A DNA stretch of 64,000 nucleotides from contig CBCYME010000010.1 of assembly GCA_965183835.1 (NCBI GenBank), forward strand, positions 293,732-357,731. Reading direction: 5' to 3'. Below the pieces are notes generated by a model. It made no database searches. It saw only the letters and a list, made by a program, of their open reading frames with translations, and was not told the DNA's origin. Source of the DNA: OMPR01 sp965183835. GTDB lineage: Bacteria; Pseudomonadota; Alphaproteobacteria; Rhodobacterales; Rhodobacteraceae. Both the position numbers and the translations under genes were made by a program. Shown piece by piece: positions 42,921 to 51,611 of the stretch (position 1 is the stretch's first letter; each line of letters begins with the position of its first letter).

Positions 42921-44486
42921 TTATAGAGCCTGATTTTCAGGGTCCAGCGTGACAGACCACAGTTCGGTATCTGCGCGATCCATCAAGCGGACTTTCATCT
43001 GCTGGGTGTCCCCGTCGATATCCACCAGACCAAAGAACTGCAGCCCTTCGCTGGGCGGCAAGTTGACCTGGCCTTCTTCTGGCGCTTTGACGAATTTCAC
43101 CTCGGGACCAAAGGTTGCATCCATGGTGTTCGGGCCAAAGGTCCCGGCATGCAATGGACCAGACACAAATTCCCAGAACGGGTCAAAGTCCTGGAACTGA
43201 GCTTTGTCGGGATTGTAGTAATGCGCCGCTGTGTAATGCACGTCAGCGGTGAACCAAACGGTGTTCTTGATGCCAGCCGTTTTGATGAACCGCAGCAAAT
43301 CCGCGAATTCCAACTCGCGCCCTTTGGCCGGACCATTGTCACCGTTTGCCACGGCCTCGGCCCCGGCCTGCTCTCTCCAATTGTCCCAAACCACAAGACC
43401 AATTGGCATGTCACAGGCGATGACCTTCCACGTGGCCTTAGACGCCGCCAGCTCACGCTTGAGCCACGCCATCTGCTCAGCGCCCATGATCGTGGATGCA
43501 GGATTGATTTCATCCTCCATCGAGGCCCCGTTGGGTCCACGATACGACCGCAGGTCCAGGAAAAACACATCCAGCATCGGACCATAGGCGATCTTGCGAT
43601 AGACGCGGCCGGGTTCAGCCGGTGTGATGCGCAGCGGGGTCATTTCGTGGAATGCCCGCGCGGACCGGGATTGCAGCACATGGACCGATTTCTCAGTATA
43701 ACGGTCGTCGCTGATCAGGTCCTTGGCGCTGGACCAGTTGTTCACAACCTCGTGGTCATCCCACTGCATGAACGTGGGACACATCGCGTTCATGGCTTGG
43801 ACGTGCTCATCCATCAGATTGTACTTCCACTGACCGCGGAATTCATCCAGCGACTCAGCCACTTTGCGCTTCTCGTCGATCAGCGTGGTGTTTTTCCAGA
43901 TGAGTTTACCGTCTTTTTCGACCTCATCCTGCATCGGACCATCGGCATAGATCGTGTCGCCCGAGTGGATAAAGAAATCGGGTTTGTGCTGCGCCATGGT
44001 CGCATAAGTGCGCATGCCGTCGTCATCAATGCCCCAGCCTTGGCCAGCTGTATCGCCAGACCATGCGAATTTCACATCGCGGCGCGAGGTGGGCGCAGTG
44101 CGGAATTGACCCACAATAGGCTCTGATGTGGCACTAATGTCGTTCAGATCAGCCGCAACAAAACGGTAAAAGATATCCTGATCCGACGGCAGCCCGTCAA
44201 CCAAACGCTTAATCGCCATGTCACTGTTTGGGGTGGCAAACATCGGTGACAGCTGGCGTGCCTCAGCAAAGCTCTCGGTTGTGGATACTTCCATCATCAC
44301 CTTGGCGGGGCGATCCGTGCGGGTCCAGATCATACCCGACGCGGTGTCGACGTCGCCTGACTGCACCCCATGGGTGAACACGGGCCGTGCACCCGCGCGG
44401 CTGATCGACGGCATAGCAAGGGATGCGGCAACGGCGGTGCCACCGGCAAGAAACGCCCGGCGCGAGGGGCGGATAAATTTGGTCAT
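42921..44486 (-). CDS. phoD: PhoD-type alkaline phosphatase
   Basis: The 521-residue enzyme is exported by Tat (RPSRRAFLAGGTAVAASLAM). The mature part has the PhoD layout: VFTHGVQSGDVDTASGMIWT, AWSGDTAGQGWGIDDDGMRT, HSGDTIYADGPM, MQWDDHEVVNNW and the C-terminal WFTADVHYTAAHYYNPDKAQ. These supply the metal-binding Asp, Asn and His residues of this Fe/Ca phosphoesterase class. I chose ATG 44486 over an upstream start 17 codons earlier. A 7-bp inverted repeat lies about 100 bp upstream. Confidence 0.9.
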   Translation of the reverse strand: MTKFIRPSRRAFLAGGTAVAASLAMPSISRAGARPVFTHGVQSGDVDTASGMIWTRTDRPAKVMMEVSTTESFAEARQLSPMFATPNSDMAIKRLVDGLPSDQDIFYRFVAADLNDISATSEPIVGQFRTAPTSRRDVKFAWSGDTAGQGWGIDDDGMRTYATMAQHKPDFFIHSGDTIYADGPMQDEVEKDGKLIWKNTTLIDEKRKVAESLDEFRGQWKYNLMDEHVQAMNAMCPTFMQWDDHEVVNNWSSAKDLISDDRYTEKSVHVLQSRSARAFHEMTPLRITPAEPGRVYRKIAYGPMLDVFFLDLRSYRGPNGASMEDEINPASTIMGAEQMAWLKRELAASKATWKVIACDMPIGLVVWDNWREQAGAEAVANGDNGPAKGRELEFADLLRFIKTAGIKNTVWFTADVHYTAAHYYNPDKAQFQDFDPFWEFVSGPLHAGTFGPNTMDATFGPEVKFVKAPEEGQVNLPPSEGLQFFGLVDIDGDTQQMKVRLMDRADTELWSVTLDPENQAL

Positions 44487-44582
44487 TGTGAACTCTCCTG
44501 TCTGGCGGCCAAAAACCGCGCGATTGGTGAGCCCCAAAAAGCCGCGACATTGTAAACGCCACGGCTCAATCTCATGAAGCTA

Positions 44583-44599
44583 TCACAATGGTATTGTGA
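44583..44599. promoter_or_regulatory. Inverted repeat upstream of phoD
   Basis: TCACAAT-ggt-ATTGTGA is a perfect 7-bp palindrome between phoD and the next minus-strand gene. It is not laid out like the direct-repeat Pho box, so another repressor or activator would be expected. No regulator is identified. Confidence 0.4.
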
Positions 44600-44620
44600 C
44601 AGTGCGGTTGGTGCAAAGCC

Positions 44621-44986
44621 TTAGGCCGTTACAGTCGCCTCTGGCGCGCTCAGTGAAATGACTGCCACCACCGCCGCACCATTGATCCAGTAAAACAGCG
44701 CATCAATGCCGCCAAACCCAAACAACCCCGGCGCCACGATAAAGAGGATGCCCACGGTCAGATCAACAGCTTGGTGGAACTTGTAAGGCAACACCCGCCA
44801 GATGCCGAGATGATGATCGGTAAACACCGTCAGCACAAACGCCGCGCCACCGGTTACCACCGACAACCATAACGCCAACGGGTTCGACGCCCCAAGGCCC
44901 AGCACAAAGGGCAGCCCCATCAGGGCAAACGCAACAGGGTAATCCAGATAGGCGTGGATCGACCGAGACACAAAACGAACAGACAT
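44621..44986 (-). CDS. Uncharacterised small membrane protein
   Basis: A 121-residue protein with about four hydrophobic helices (FALMGLPFVLGLGASNPLAL, ALWLSVVTGGAAFVLTVF, LTVGILFIVAPGLFGFGG and a final AAVVAVISL). The family was not recognised with confidence. Its ribosome site GAAAGGA falls in and beside the loop of an inverted repeat, GGGTATC (44989-44995) with GATACCC (45010-45016). It sits upstream of phoD on the same strand. Confidence 0.6.
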   Translation of the reverse strand: MSVRFVSRSIHAYLDYPVAFALMGLPFVLGLGASNPLALWLSVVTGGAAFVLTVFTDHHLGIWRVLPYKFHQAVDLTVGILFIVAPGLFGFGGIDALFYWINGAAVVAVISLSAPEATVTA

Positions 44987-45108
44987 TTGGGTATCCTTTC
45001 CAGATAAGAGATACCCATACGATACCGGCGAACTCTGGTACGCAGCAGCCCAGTACGTTCGCTAGATCATGCAGATCGTACAGAAAGGGCAGCGCTTTGA
45101 TGCACCGC

Positions 45109-46680
45109 CTATTTGTCCTTTACCTTTGCCTGCGCAACCTGGCGCAAGGCGTCCTCGATCGCGGTCAAAACAACGCGGCGCGTGGCTTCGTCCAACGGCT
45201 CAAGATCCAGCGTCAGATTCCCGTCTGCGCCGACCTCGGTCACCGGTGATATCGTCGCCTCAGGAAGCGCATTTTTGATATGATAGGGAATGATTTTGCG
45301 GGCGATGCCTTTGAATTCAACCGGATCAGACGGATCTGCATCCACGAAATCACGCACATGCGCGTAGGTTTCATAGCTCAGCACAATGCCGCCGGGGTCA
45401 GCAATCCCTTCGAGCCGCGCCGCCAGATTCGCCTCGGCCCCGATGATGGTGTAATCCATGCGATCTGCCGATCCGAAATTGCCAACGTTGCAATACCCCG
45501 TATTGATCCCCATCCGGGCCTTAAACGGATGTTCCAACCCCTGTTCATTCCAGACCTGCCCAAGCTCGGCCAACCGCGCCTGCATGGCCAGTGCCATCTT
45601 TACACACGCACGTGCATCTTCTTTGGCCCCCAAGGTTTCCGGATCCCCAAAAAACGCCACAATGGCGTCCCCGATAAACTTGTCGATGGTGGCCCCGTGG
45701 GCTTCGGCAATCTTGGACATTTCGGTGAAATATTGGTTCAGCAACTCTGTCAGCTCTTCGGGCTGCATCCGTTCGGTTGTGGCGGTGAAATCTTTGATGT
45801 CAGAAAAGAACACCGTCAGCTTTTTCCGCTCGGTCGAGATCGACGCGTCCCGTTCCCCCGAAAAGATCGACTTATAGACTTGCGGAGACAGATATTTGGA
45901 AATCTTGACGGAAATATCCGCCAAAAACTTGTTGTTCTCGGCCAGCTCATCATTCAACCGGCTGAACCCGCTGGCCAGTCGGAATTGTATCGCGGCGAAC
46001 AGCCCGCCGATGGTTCCGGCCACCGCGAAATACAGCAACAACCACTTGAACGACCACAGGTTCAACGCCACTGGCTGACGCACCGACACCGTTTGAACCG
46101 CACGAATATCACCGACTTTCCAATCCCGCTTGGGGCTTTCGGGGTGCGCATTGTGGCAAGACACACAAGACCCGGACATGATCACCGGCGTGGCCAGTGT
46201 GATTTCACGGTTGCGGACATTGCCGGTTGAATTGGTCAGAAAGGTCGCGCCAGCCGGGTTTTGGCGAAACTCTGTCAGGGCCCGTTTTTCAAAATCATCC
46301 AACGTATGCGCGGGACGGTTGGTAAAGGTGTAATCCGAAACAAACCGGTATCGAACATCCCCCTCGGTCGCGCCGATCTCTTTGCCCAACTCCAAAGACA
46401 GCGTGGCCGGAATCGGGATTGCCCCCGCCACGTCCAAATAATTGTGCAACGTTTGCGTATCGCCATCCGTGCTGAGAATCCGACCCACTACGTTCTTGGC
46501 GTAATAAGACCGCACCGCCGTGATGATCCCGTTCAGGCTGCTTGCCTGCCGACGCAGTGTTTCATCCGACAGGTTCCGCAGATCCATCCAGATCGCAATC
46601 GGCAAAGCGGTCATTGCCACCAGAACCAAGACCACCAACCATTGCGGCCTCTTCAGGAAAAAACGCCCAAACTGGTCCAT
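45109..46680 (-). CDS. Class III adenylate/guanylate cyclase with periplasmic CxxCH sensor
   Basis: The 523-residue membrane protein has a first helix at about residues 14-31 and a periplasmic DUF3365-like domain with SCVSCHNAHPESPK (Cys172, Cys175, His176), a c-type haem signature. A second helix is at about 213-235. The cytoplasmic cyclase domain then shows LTVFFSDIKDFTATTERMQP (metal Asp), TIDKFIGDAIVAFFGDPETL, MGINTGYCNVGNFGS and AEANLAARLEGIADPGG. All catalytic elements look intact, so it should make cAMP or cGMP in response to a haem- or redox-linked signal. Confidence 0.85.
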   Translation of the reverse strand: MDQFGRFFLKRPQWLVVLVLVAMTALPIAIWMDLRNLSDETLRRQASSLNGIITAVRSYYAKNVVGRILSTDGDTQTLHNYLDVAGAIPIPATLSLELGKEIGATEGDVRYRFVSDYTFTNRPAHTLDDFEKRALTEFRQNPAGATFLTNSTGNVRNREITLATPVIMSGSCVSCHNAHPESPKRDWKVGDIRAVQTVSVRQPVALNLWSFKWLLLYFAVAGTIGGLFAAIQFRLASGFSRLNDELAENNKFLADISVKISKYLSPQVYKSIFSGERDASISTERKKLTVFFSDIKDFTATTERMQPEELTELLNQYFTEMSKIAEAHGATIDKFIGDAIVAFFGDPETLGAKEDARACVKMALAMQARLAELGQVWNEQGLEHPFKARMGINTGYCNVGNFGSADRMDYTIIGAEANLAARLEGIADPGGIVLSYETYAHVRDFVDADPSDPVEFKGIARKIIPYHIKNALPEATISPVTEVGADGNLTLDLEPLDEATRRVVLTAIEDALRQVAQAKVKDK

Positions 46681-46830
46681 GTGACTATCCTAACTCAAAT
46701 GCGCGGCACCGGAATAATTAGGGCCATGATACCCACAAAACCCCTCAAGCGAATACATATTTAGATTTCAAACGCGCCAATAACTGGGCCTGCACTGCGC
46801 GACCTCGGGTCAGAGATACCAGATCCCGGC

Positions 46831-47781
46831 CTAATGCATCGTGCGATAGGCCGCCGGGGACAGGCCAATCTGCTTCTTGAACACCCGCGAAAACGCCGCC
46901 TCAGAGGCATACCCGACCTCGGCCGCGGCATCCGCCACGTTCCAATTGTTTTCCGTCAAACCATGACAGGCGATCTGCATTCGCCACGCCGTCAGATATT
47001 GCATCGGTGTCACGTCCATCTTGTCCGAGAACATCTGTGCAAACGCGGTCCGTGACATGCCCGCCTCGCGCGCCAACCCCTCAACGCTCCACTCTTGGGC
47101 GGGGGCGTGGTGAAAGGCGGTCAGTGCGCGCGAAATGCGCGAGTCCGCAAACCCGGCGAGGGCCGCGTCATTGGGGCTTTGATGTTCAAGATAAGCGCGA
47201 ATGGCCTGTGCAAACAGCACTTCGGACAGTTTCAGAGCGATCAGATCGCCCCCAATCCGCGCGCCCGTCACCTCGGACCCGATCATCCGCAGAGTCGATT
47301 GCATCCAGGCCCCGGCCTCTTCGCCATAGTTTTCAATCACGATGAACGGTGGCAACCGGTCAAGCAACATATGCCCGGTGCCCTGACGCCCCGGCGGACC
47401 GGAAAACGAAAAGTGGCCACAGACCAGCTGTGTGTCACGATCATCCTCGTCCCCGCCATAGATCAGCACACCGTCCCCTTGGTACCCGGCATCCTGCAAC
47501 ACCCGGTCCAGCGGCAGCGCGTCCATCGGCTGCACCTCGTTGCACAGCAACATATGCTCGGCCCCATGCGGAATCAGGATCAGGTCGCCTTGCGTAAGCC
47601 GCTTGGTTTCTCCCGTCGCCGGGACATGCACCTTTAGCTCGCCGCGCTGGACGAAATGAAACCGGGCCACGTTTTCAAACGCCGGAACTTTGACCCCAAA
47701 GGGCGGCGTGAACGACGTGCGGAAATACAATGTCCCCTTTAGGGCCATTCGGGTGAGGATATCGCTCAGCAGATCTAACAT
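46831..47781 (-). CDS. AraC-family transcriptional regulator (cupin_6 type)
   Basis: A 316-residue regulator. The N-terminal cupin sensor (TSFTPPFGVKVPAFENVARF, then GDLILIPHGAEHMLLCNE) is followed by two C-terminal helix-turn-helix units (WSVEGLAREAGMSRTAFAQM and VADAAAEVGYASEAAFSRVF). I start at ATG 47781 to match the typical MLDLLSDILTRM opening; the frame extends 18 codons further. The target and ligand are unknown. Confidence 0.85.
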   Translation of the reverse strand: MLDLLSDILTRMALKGTLYFRTSFTPPFGVKVPAFENVARFHFVQRGELKVHVPATGETKRLTQGDLILIPHGAEHMLLCNEVQPMDALPLDRVLQDAGYQGDGVLIYGGDEDDRDTQLVCGHFSFSGPPGRQGTGHMLLDRLPPFIVIENYGEEAGAWMQSTLRMIGSEVTGARIGGDLIALKLSEVLFAQAIRAYLEHQSPNDAALAGFADSRISRALTAFHHAPAQEWSVEGLAREAGMSRTAFAQMFSDKMDVTPMQYLTAWRMQIACHGLTENNWNVADAAAEVGYASEAAFSRVFKKQIGLSPAAYRTMH

Positions 47782-47859
47782 GAGGCTAGGATAGGGATGC
47801 AGAGCCAAACGTCCATGACGCAGGACGATCTGCATGTAAATTTGCCGTTACGAGCAGAG

Positions 47860-48297
47860 TTACCCGGCCAACCGTAACCGATCTGTCAAAACACGAATGC
47901 GGTCGCGCAAATCGATCAGCTCTTTGGCATCATTTCCCGCCGTTTCCAGAATACAGCGCGAGATTTCAACCGATTGCGCCTCAAGCGCGCGGCCAGCGTC
48001 GGTCAGCGACACGATCACACTGCGCTCATCTTCGGGGTTGCGGCGACGGATCAGCAGGCCGCCCGCCTCCATCCGTTTCAGCAGCGGTGTCAGGGTGTTT
48101 GATTCCAGCGACAGATCCGCGCCCAGATCATTCACCTTGCGCGCGTCCTGATCCCATAGCGCGATCAGCACCAGATATTGGGGATAGGTCAGGCCCAGTT
48201 TCGCCAGCAAAGGGCGATACAATCGCCCCATCGCGTGGTTGGCCGAATACAGTGCAAAACACAGATGATCATCAAGGGTCATGGTTTGGTCCGTCAT
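47860..48297 (-). CDS. ohrR: OhrR-type MarR regulator
   Basis: The 145-residue winged-helix repressor has the hallmark DDHLCFALYSANHAMGRLYR with the peroxide-sensing Cys13, then LGLTYPQYLVLIALWDQDAR and the wing (RRNPEDERSVIVSLTDAGRA). The C-terminal tail lacks an obvious second resolving Cys other than the one in SRCILETAG. It is divergent from ohr across a 114-bp region with three related palindromic sites, the standard OhrR/Ohr layout. Confidence 0.93.
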   Translation of the reverse strand: MTDQTMTLDDHLCFALYSANHAMGRLYRPLLAKLGLTYPQYLVLIALWDQDARKVNDLGADLSLESNTLTPLLKRMEAGGLLIRRRNPEDERSVIVSLTDAGRALEAQSVEISRCILETAGNDAKELIDLRDRIRVLTDRLRLAG

Positions 48298-48310
48298 CGC
48301 ACAGATATAA

Positions 48311-48392
48311 ATCGCGCACGACTATATCGCAAGGTCTTGTCAGAGCAGGGGTGTTGTCCTAACTGTATCGCACACGATTTAATCGCGCACGA
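48311..48392. promoter_or_regulatory. Candidate OhrR operator sites
   Basis: Three related boxes lie between ohrR and ohr: ATCGCGCACGA (48311-48321), ATCGCACACGAT (48367-48378) and ATCGCGCACGA (48382-48392). The middle one is an inverted repeat of ATCG/CGAT. Their position in the divergent promoter fits autoregulated OhrR control. Confidence 0.6.
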
Positions 48393-48411
48393 ACAACCAT
48401 TGGAGCATACC

Positions 48412-48840
48412 ATGACAATCAGTCCCGTTTACACCGCCGTCGGAACCGCCACAGGGGGCCGCAATGGCCGCGGCACAGTTGACGCCTCTGGTCTGGATCT
48501 GACACTCGCCGCACCAAAAGAAATGGGTGGCAACGGTCAGGGCAGCAACCCCGAGCAGCTGTTCGCTGTTGGCTATTCGGCCTGCTACATCGGCGCGATG
48601 CAATTCGCGACCACGCAGGATGACACGCTGGCCAAAGTGCCCGCAGATGTGTCCGTCACAACGAATGTGGGCATTGGTCCCAACGGTCAGGGTGGGTTTG
48701 GTTTGACGGTCAAAATGTCCGTTCATATGCCCGGCGTGGATAAAGCCGAAGCAGAACGCATTGCCGAAGCGGGTCACAAAATCTGCCCCTACTCCAACGC
48801 CATCTCGGGCAACGTCAACGTCACCACCGAAGTCGTCTGA
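48412..48840 (+). CDS. ohr: Organic hydroperoxide resistance protein Ohr
   Basis: The 142-residue thiol peroxidase reduces organic hydroperoxides with lipoyl-type dithiols. The two redox cysteines are in LFAVGYSACYIGAMQFA and AGHKICPYSNAISGNVNV, and the N-terminus has VYTAVGTATGGRNGRGTVDA. I use ATG 48412; the longer upstream frame covers the operator region. It is followed by a strong terminator. Confidence 0.95.
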   Translation: MTISPVYTAVGTATGGRNGRGTVDASGLDLTLAAPKEMGGNGQGSNPEQLFAVGYSACYIGAMQFATTQDDTLAKVPADVSVTTNVGIGPNGQGGFGLTVKMSVHMPGVDKAEAERIAEAGHKICPYSNAISGNVNVTTEVV

Positions 48841-48843
48841 ACG

Positions 48844-48874
48844 AAAAAAGCGCGGGGATCTCTCCCCGCGCTTT
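48844..48874. terminator. Terminator between ohr and ilvE
   Basis: AAAAAAGCGCGGGGA, a short loop and TCCCCGCGCTTT form a 12-bp GC-rich stem 4 bp after the ohr stop. It can act in both directions on the convergent genes. Confidence 0.85.
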
Positions 48875-48896
48875 CAATATCTAAAGACCTTAGTGA

Positions 48897-49763
48897 TTAA
48901 GCGCGCACCAGCGCCTCGTAGTCTTCGGCGACCTGGCGGGTCATCTCGCCCACCTCAAAGGTATAGTCGCCAATCTGACCCACGGGGGTCACCTCAGCAG
49001 CTGTTCCTGTCAGCCAGCACTGTTCGAAATCAGCCATTTCTTCGGGCTTGATACGACGTTCGTGAACGGTGACGCCTTTGTCTTTCAGCATCTGAATCAC
49101 GGTCTGACGGGTGATCCCGTTCAAAAAGCAATCAGCCAGCGGCGTGTGCACTTCGCCATCTTTCACGAAAAACACGTTCGCGCCGGTCGCTTCGGCCACG
49201 TAGCCGCGCCAATCCATGAACAACGCATCTGAACAGCCTTTGGCCTCGGCCTTATGCTTAGAGATGGTGCAGATCATGTACAGACCTGCCGCCTTGGCGT
49301 GAACAGGAATGGTTTCTGGCGACGGGCGTTTCCACTCGGCGATGTCCAACTTGGCGCCCTGCATTTTGGCGTCGCCATAATAGGCACCCCAACCCCAGAC
49401 CGCGACTGCCATGCGCACAGGGTTCTTGGCCGAGGCCACGCCCATGTCTTCGCCCGAACCGCGCCATACAACCACGCGCACATAGGCATCGGTCAGGCCA
49501 CTGGCTTTCAGCGTCTCTTCCTTGGCGGCTTCGATCTCATCAACCGAGTAAGGCATCGGCATATCCAAAGCCTCGGCCGAGGCGATCAGACGCACAGAAT
49601 GCTCGCGGCTTTTGAAAATCTTACCGTTATAGGCGCGTTCGCCTTCGAACACGGAACTGGCATAGTGCATGGCGTGGGTCAGGATATGCACCTTTGCATC
49701 CCGCCAGTTCACCAACTCACCATCCATCCAGATCGAACCATCGCGATCGTCATAACCCGACAT
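48897..49763 (-). CDS. ilvE: Branched-chain amino acid aminotransferase
   Basis: This 288-residue fold-type IV PLP enzyme performs the final step of leucine, isoleucine and valine synthesis. The N-terminus MSGYDDRDGSIWMDGELVNW is a common alphaproteobacterial form. The PLP lysine is in VHAKAAGLYMICTISKHKAE. The phosphate and substrate region GYVAEATGANVFFVKDGEVH and the ITRQTVIQMLKDKG helix are intact. It is divergent from the petP regulator gene. Confidence 0.93.
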   Translation of the reverse strand: MSGYDDRDGSIWMDGELVNWRDAKVHILTHAMHYASSVFEGERAYNGKIFKSREHSVRLIASAEALDMPMPYSVDEIEAAKEETLKASGLTDAYVRVVVWRGSGEDMGVASAKNPVRMAVAVWGWGAYYGDAKMQGAKLDIAEWKRPSPETIPVHAKAAGLYMICTISKHKAEAKGCSDALFMDWRGYVAEATGANVFFVKDGEVHTPLADCFLNGITRQTVIQMLKDKGVTVHERRIKPEEMADFEQCWLTGTAAEVTPVGQIGDYTFEVGEMTRQVAEDYEALVRA

Positions 49764-49921
49764 GCCACATCCTCCTGAGCAGGGTCATTTTGCAAATATT
49801 GCGCCAATTACATCCGAACCGGACACATTATTGCGTCAAAACTGCGATTCGATACCTGTTGACTCTTGGAATGTCAATAAGACTGACATAAAGTGATTGC
49901 CAAATAACAATGAGGCACACC

Positions 49922-50434
49922 ATGACTGAGGCGCGCTCCGCTCCGGCCTATGGCGGCGAAAGTCTGCTGTTTTTGACCGATGAACAGCTGCGACAGGGGA
50001 TTGAGGCGATGTTTTTCGCCTATCGCGGCTTTACGGCTGACCCCGACCGCATTCTGGCCGAAATGGCCTATGGTCGCGCCCACCACCGGGCCATCCACTT
50101 TATCAACCGGGCTCCGGGCACAACGGTGAACAATTTGCTCGCCATTCTCGGCGTGACGAAACAGTCCCTTAACCGGGTGCTGCGCACACTGATTGCTGAT
50201 GGATTGGTCGAAAGCCGGGTTGGCAAGGTGGACAAACGGGAACGTCACCTGTTCCTGACCGAAGAGGGCAGCGCGCTCGAATCAAAGCTATCGGACGCGC
50301 AACGCGCCCGAATGCGCGCCGCCTATAAAGAGGCCGGGCCCGAGGCAGTCACCGGGTTCAAACGTGTGCTTGAGGCGATGATGGATGCAGATATGCGCCG
50401 GGCCTACACCAAAATGCGGGATGGAACGTCATGA
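49922..50434 (+). CDS. petP: MarR-type regulator PetP
   Basis: A 170-residue winged-helix protein: HHRAIHFINRAPGTTVNNLL, LGVTKQSLNRVLRTLIADGL (recognition helix) and the wing KVDKRERHLFLTEEGSAL. It overlaps the response regulator petR (ATGA). In Rhodobacter capsulatus, petP-petR lies upstream of petABC; here the pair is 20 kb away from petABC. I start at ATG 49922, with GAGG six bases upstream. Confidence 0.85.
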   Translation: MTEARSAPAYGGESLLFLTDEQLRQGIEAMFFAYRGFTADPDRILAEMAYGRAHHRAIHFINRAPGTTVNNLLAILGVTKQSLNRVLRTLIADGLVESRVGKVDKRERHLFLTEEGSALESKLSDAQRARMRAAYKEAGPEAVTGFKRVLEAMMDADMRRAYTKMRDGTS

Positions 50435-51132
50435 GCGAAATCGATGCACATCTTCTGATCGTTGACGACGACGAACGCATTCGCGACCTGCTCAAGAAAT
50501 TCTTGATGCGCAATGGGTTTCTGGTCACCGCCGCCCGCGACGCCGCCCATGCGCGGCGGGTACTGTCGGGTTTGGATTTCGACCTGCTGGTGATGGATGT
50601 GATGATGCCCGGCGAAGATGGCGTCAGCCTGACCCGGTCGCTGCGCGAAACCATGACCACCCCGATCCTGTTGTTGACGGCACAGGGCGAAACCGAACAT
50701 CGCATTGCGGGGCTCGAGGCAGGCGCAGATGATTATCTGGCCAAACCGTTCGAGCCCAAGGAACTGCTGCTCAGGATCAATGCCATTCTGCGCCGGATGC
50801 CGGAAACGACCGCGCCCGACACTGTTCCGATGGTGCTGCATCTGGGACCAATCCGCTACGACATCGAACGGGGCGAGATGTGGCAGGGTAACGATCTGGT
50901 CCGCCTGACCGCCACCGAAAGCCAACTGATGAAGATCTTTTCCGCCCAACCCGGCGAACCGGTCAGCCGCACCAAACTGGTCGAAGATCTGGGCCGCGAT
51001 CGCGGCCAAGCGCAAGAACGCGCGGTTGATGTGCAAATCACCCGCCTGCGCCGCAAGATCGAATCAAACCCCAAACAGCCCAGATATCTGCAAACCGTGC
51101 GGGGTGCCGGGTACATGCTGGCGCCCGACTGA
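50431..51132 (+). CDS. petR: OmpR-family response regulator PetR
   Basis: The 233-residue regulator has a receiver with the acidic pair VDDDERIRDLLKKFL, the phospho-Asp in FDLLVMDVMMPGEDGVSLTR, the Lys in DYLAKPFEPKELLLRI, and a winged-helix output domain ending RLRRKIESNPKQPRYLQTVR. It is coupled to petP. No histidine kinase gene is adjacent. The name is based on the petP-petR pairing. Confidence 0.88.
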   Translation: MSEIDAHLLIVDDDERIRDLLKKFLMRNGFLVTAARDAAHARRVLSGLDFDLLVMDVMMPGEDGVSLTRSLRETMTTPILLLTAQGETEHRIAGLEAGADDYLAKPFEPKELLLRINAILRRMPETTAPDTVPMVLHLGPIRYDIERGEMWQGNDLVRLTATESQLMKIFSAQPGEPVSRTKLVEDLGRDRGQAQERAVDVQITRLRRKIESNPKQPRYLQTVRGAGYMLAPD

Positions 51133-51306
51133 TCACACGTCTTTGATCACCAGCTTGACCTGTTCGATCAGCACCGGCGTCAGATCGATGCCGTGCACCT
51201 CTTTGGCATGGATCGCCGTTTGCTGCAGGACATCCTGAGTGGTTTCCCCTTTGGCTTTGAATTCACAACCGGGCATCAGATCTTTGCATTTCAACACCTT
51301 GGTCAT
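51133..51306 (-). CDS. DUF1059 small protein
   Basis: The 57-residue protein is MTKVLKCKDLMPGCEFKAKG, then ETTQDVLQQTAIHAKEVHGI and a short end. This matches the DUF1059 family of small cytoplasmic proteins with a conserved Cys pair and His. The function is unknown. It begins next to a GGGGGAAGA-like ribosome site and its stop abuts the petR stop. Confidence 0.85.
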   Translation of the reverse strand: MTKVLKCKDLMPGCEFKAKGETTQDVLQQTAIHAKEVHGIDLTPVLIEQVKLVIKDV

Positions 51307-51480
51307 GGGTCTTCCCCCTTAAATCAACTGCTTAAAACAGGATCAGGATACCACAGCTTTTGACTCTAACCCTATGAACCACTTCACATCTGAGTGATGC
51401 TCACGTCATTTAATAAGTAAGCTGACGAATTCACGTGTCAAACACGCCCGCTACATCCTGCACAGGCGCGCGCTGGAATC

Positions 51481-51603
51481 ATGGCGATTTCATTTTGGAC
51501 ACTGACGTCAGATTCTGATCCTTTATGGTGGGCAGCGAACTTGTGGCTTGTCGTCCTCGCGGTCTGGAGCCTAACAATGATGTTGAAACCCTCTGATCCC
51601 TAG
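51481..51603 (+). CDS. Possible 40-residue membrane peptide
   Basis: A short frame from ATG 51481 encodes MAISFWTLTSDSDPLWWAAN followed by LWLVVLAVWSLTMMLKPSDP, which has one hydrophobic helix with aromatic edges. It ends 8 bp before the deacetylase-like gene and could be cotranscribed. The ribosome site is weak. No family was recognised. Confidence 0.35.
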   Translation: MAISFWTLTSDSDPLWWAANLWLVVLAVWSLTMMLKPSDP

Positions 51604-51611
51604 GCTCTTTG

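Noticed and set aside
49872..49888. TGTCA-N7-TGACA inverted repeat upstream of petP
   Set aside because: Five-base arms are too short to call an operator without comparison.
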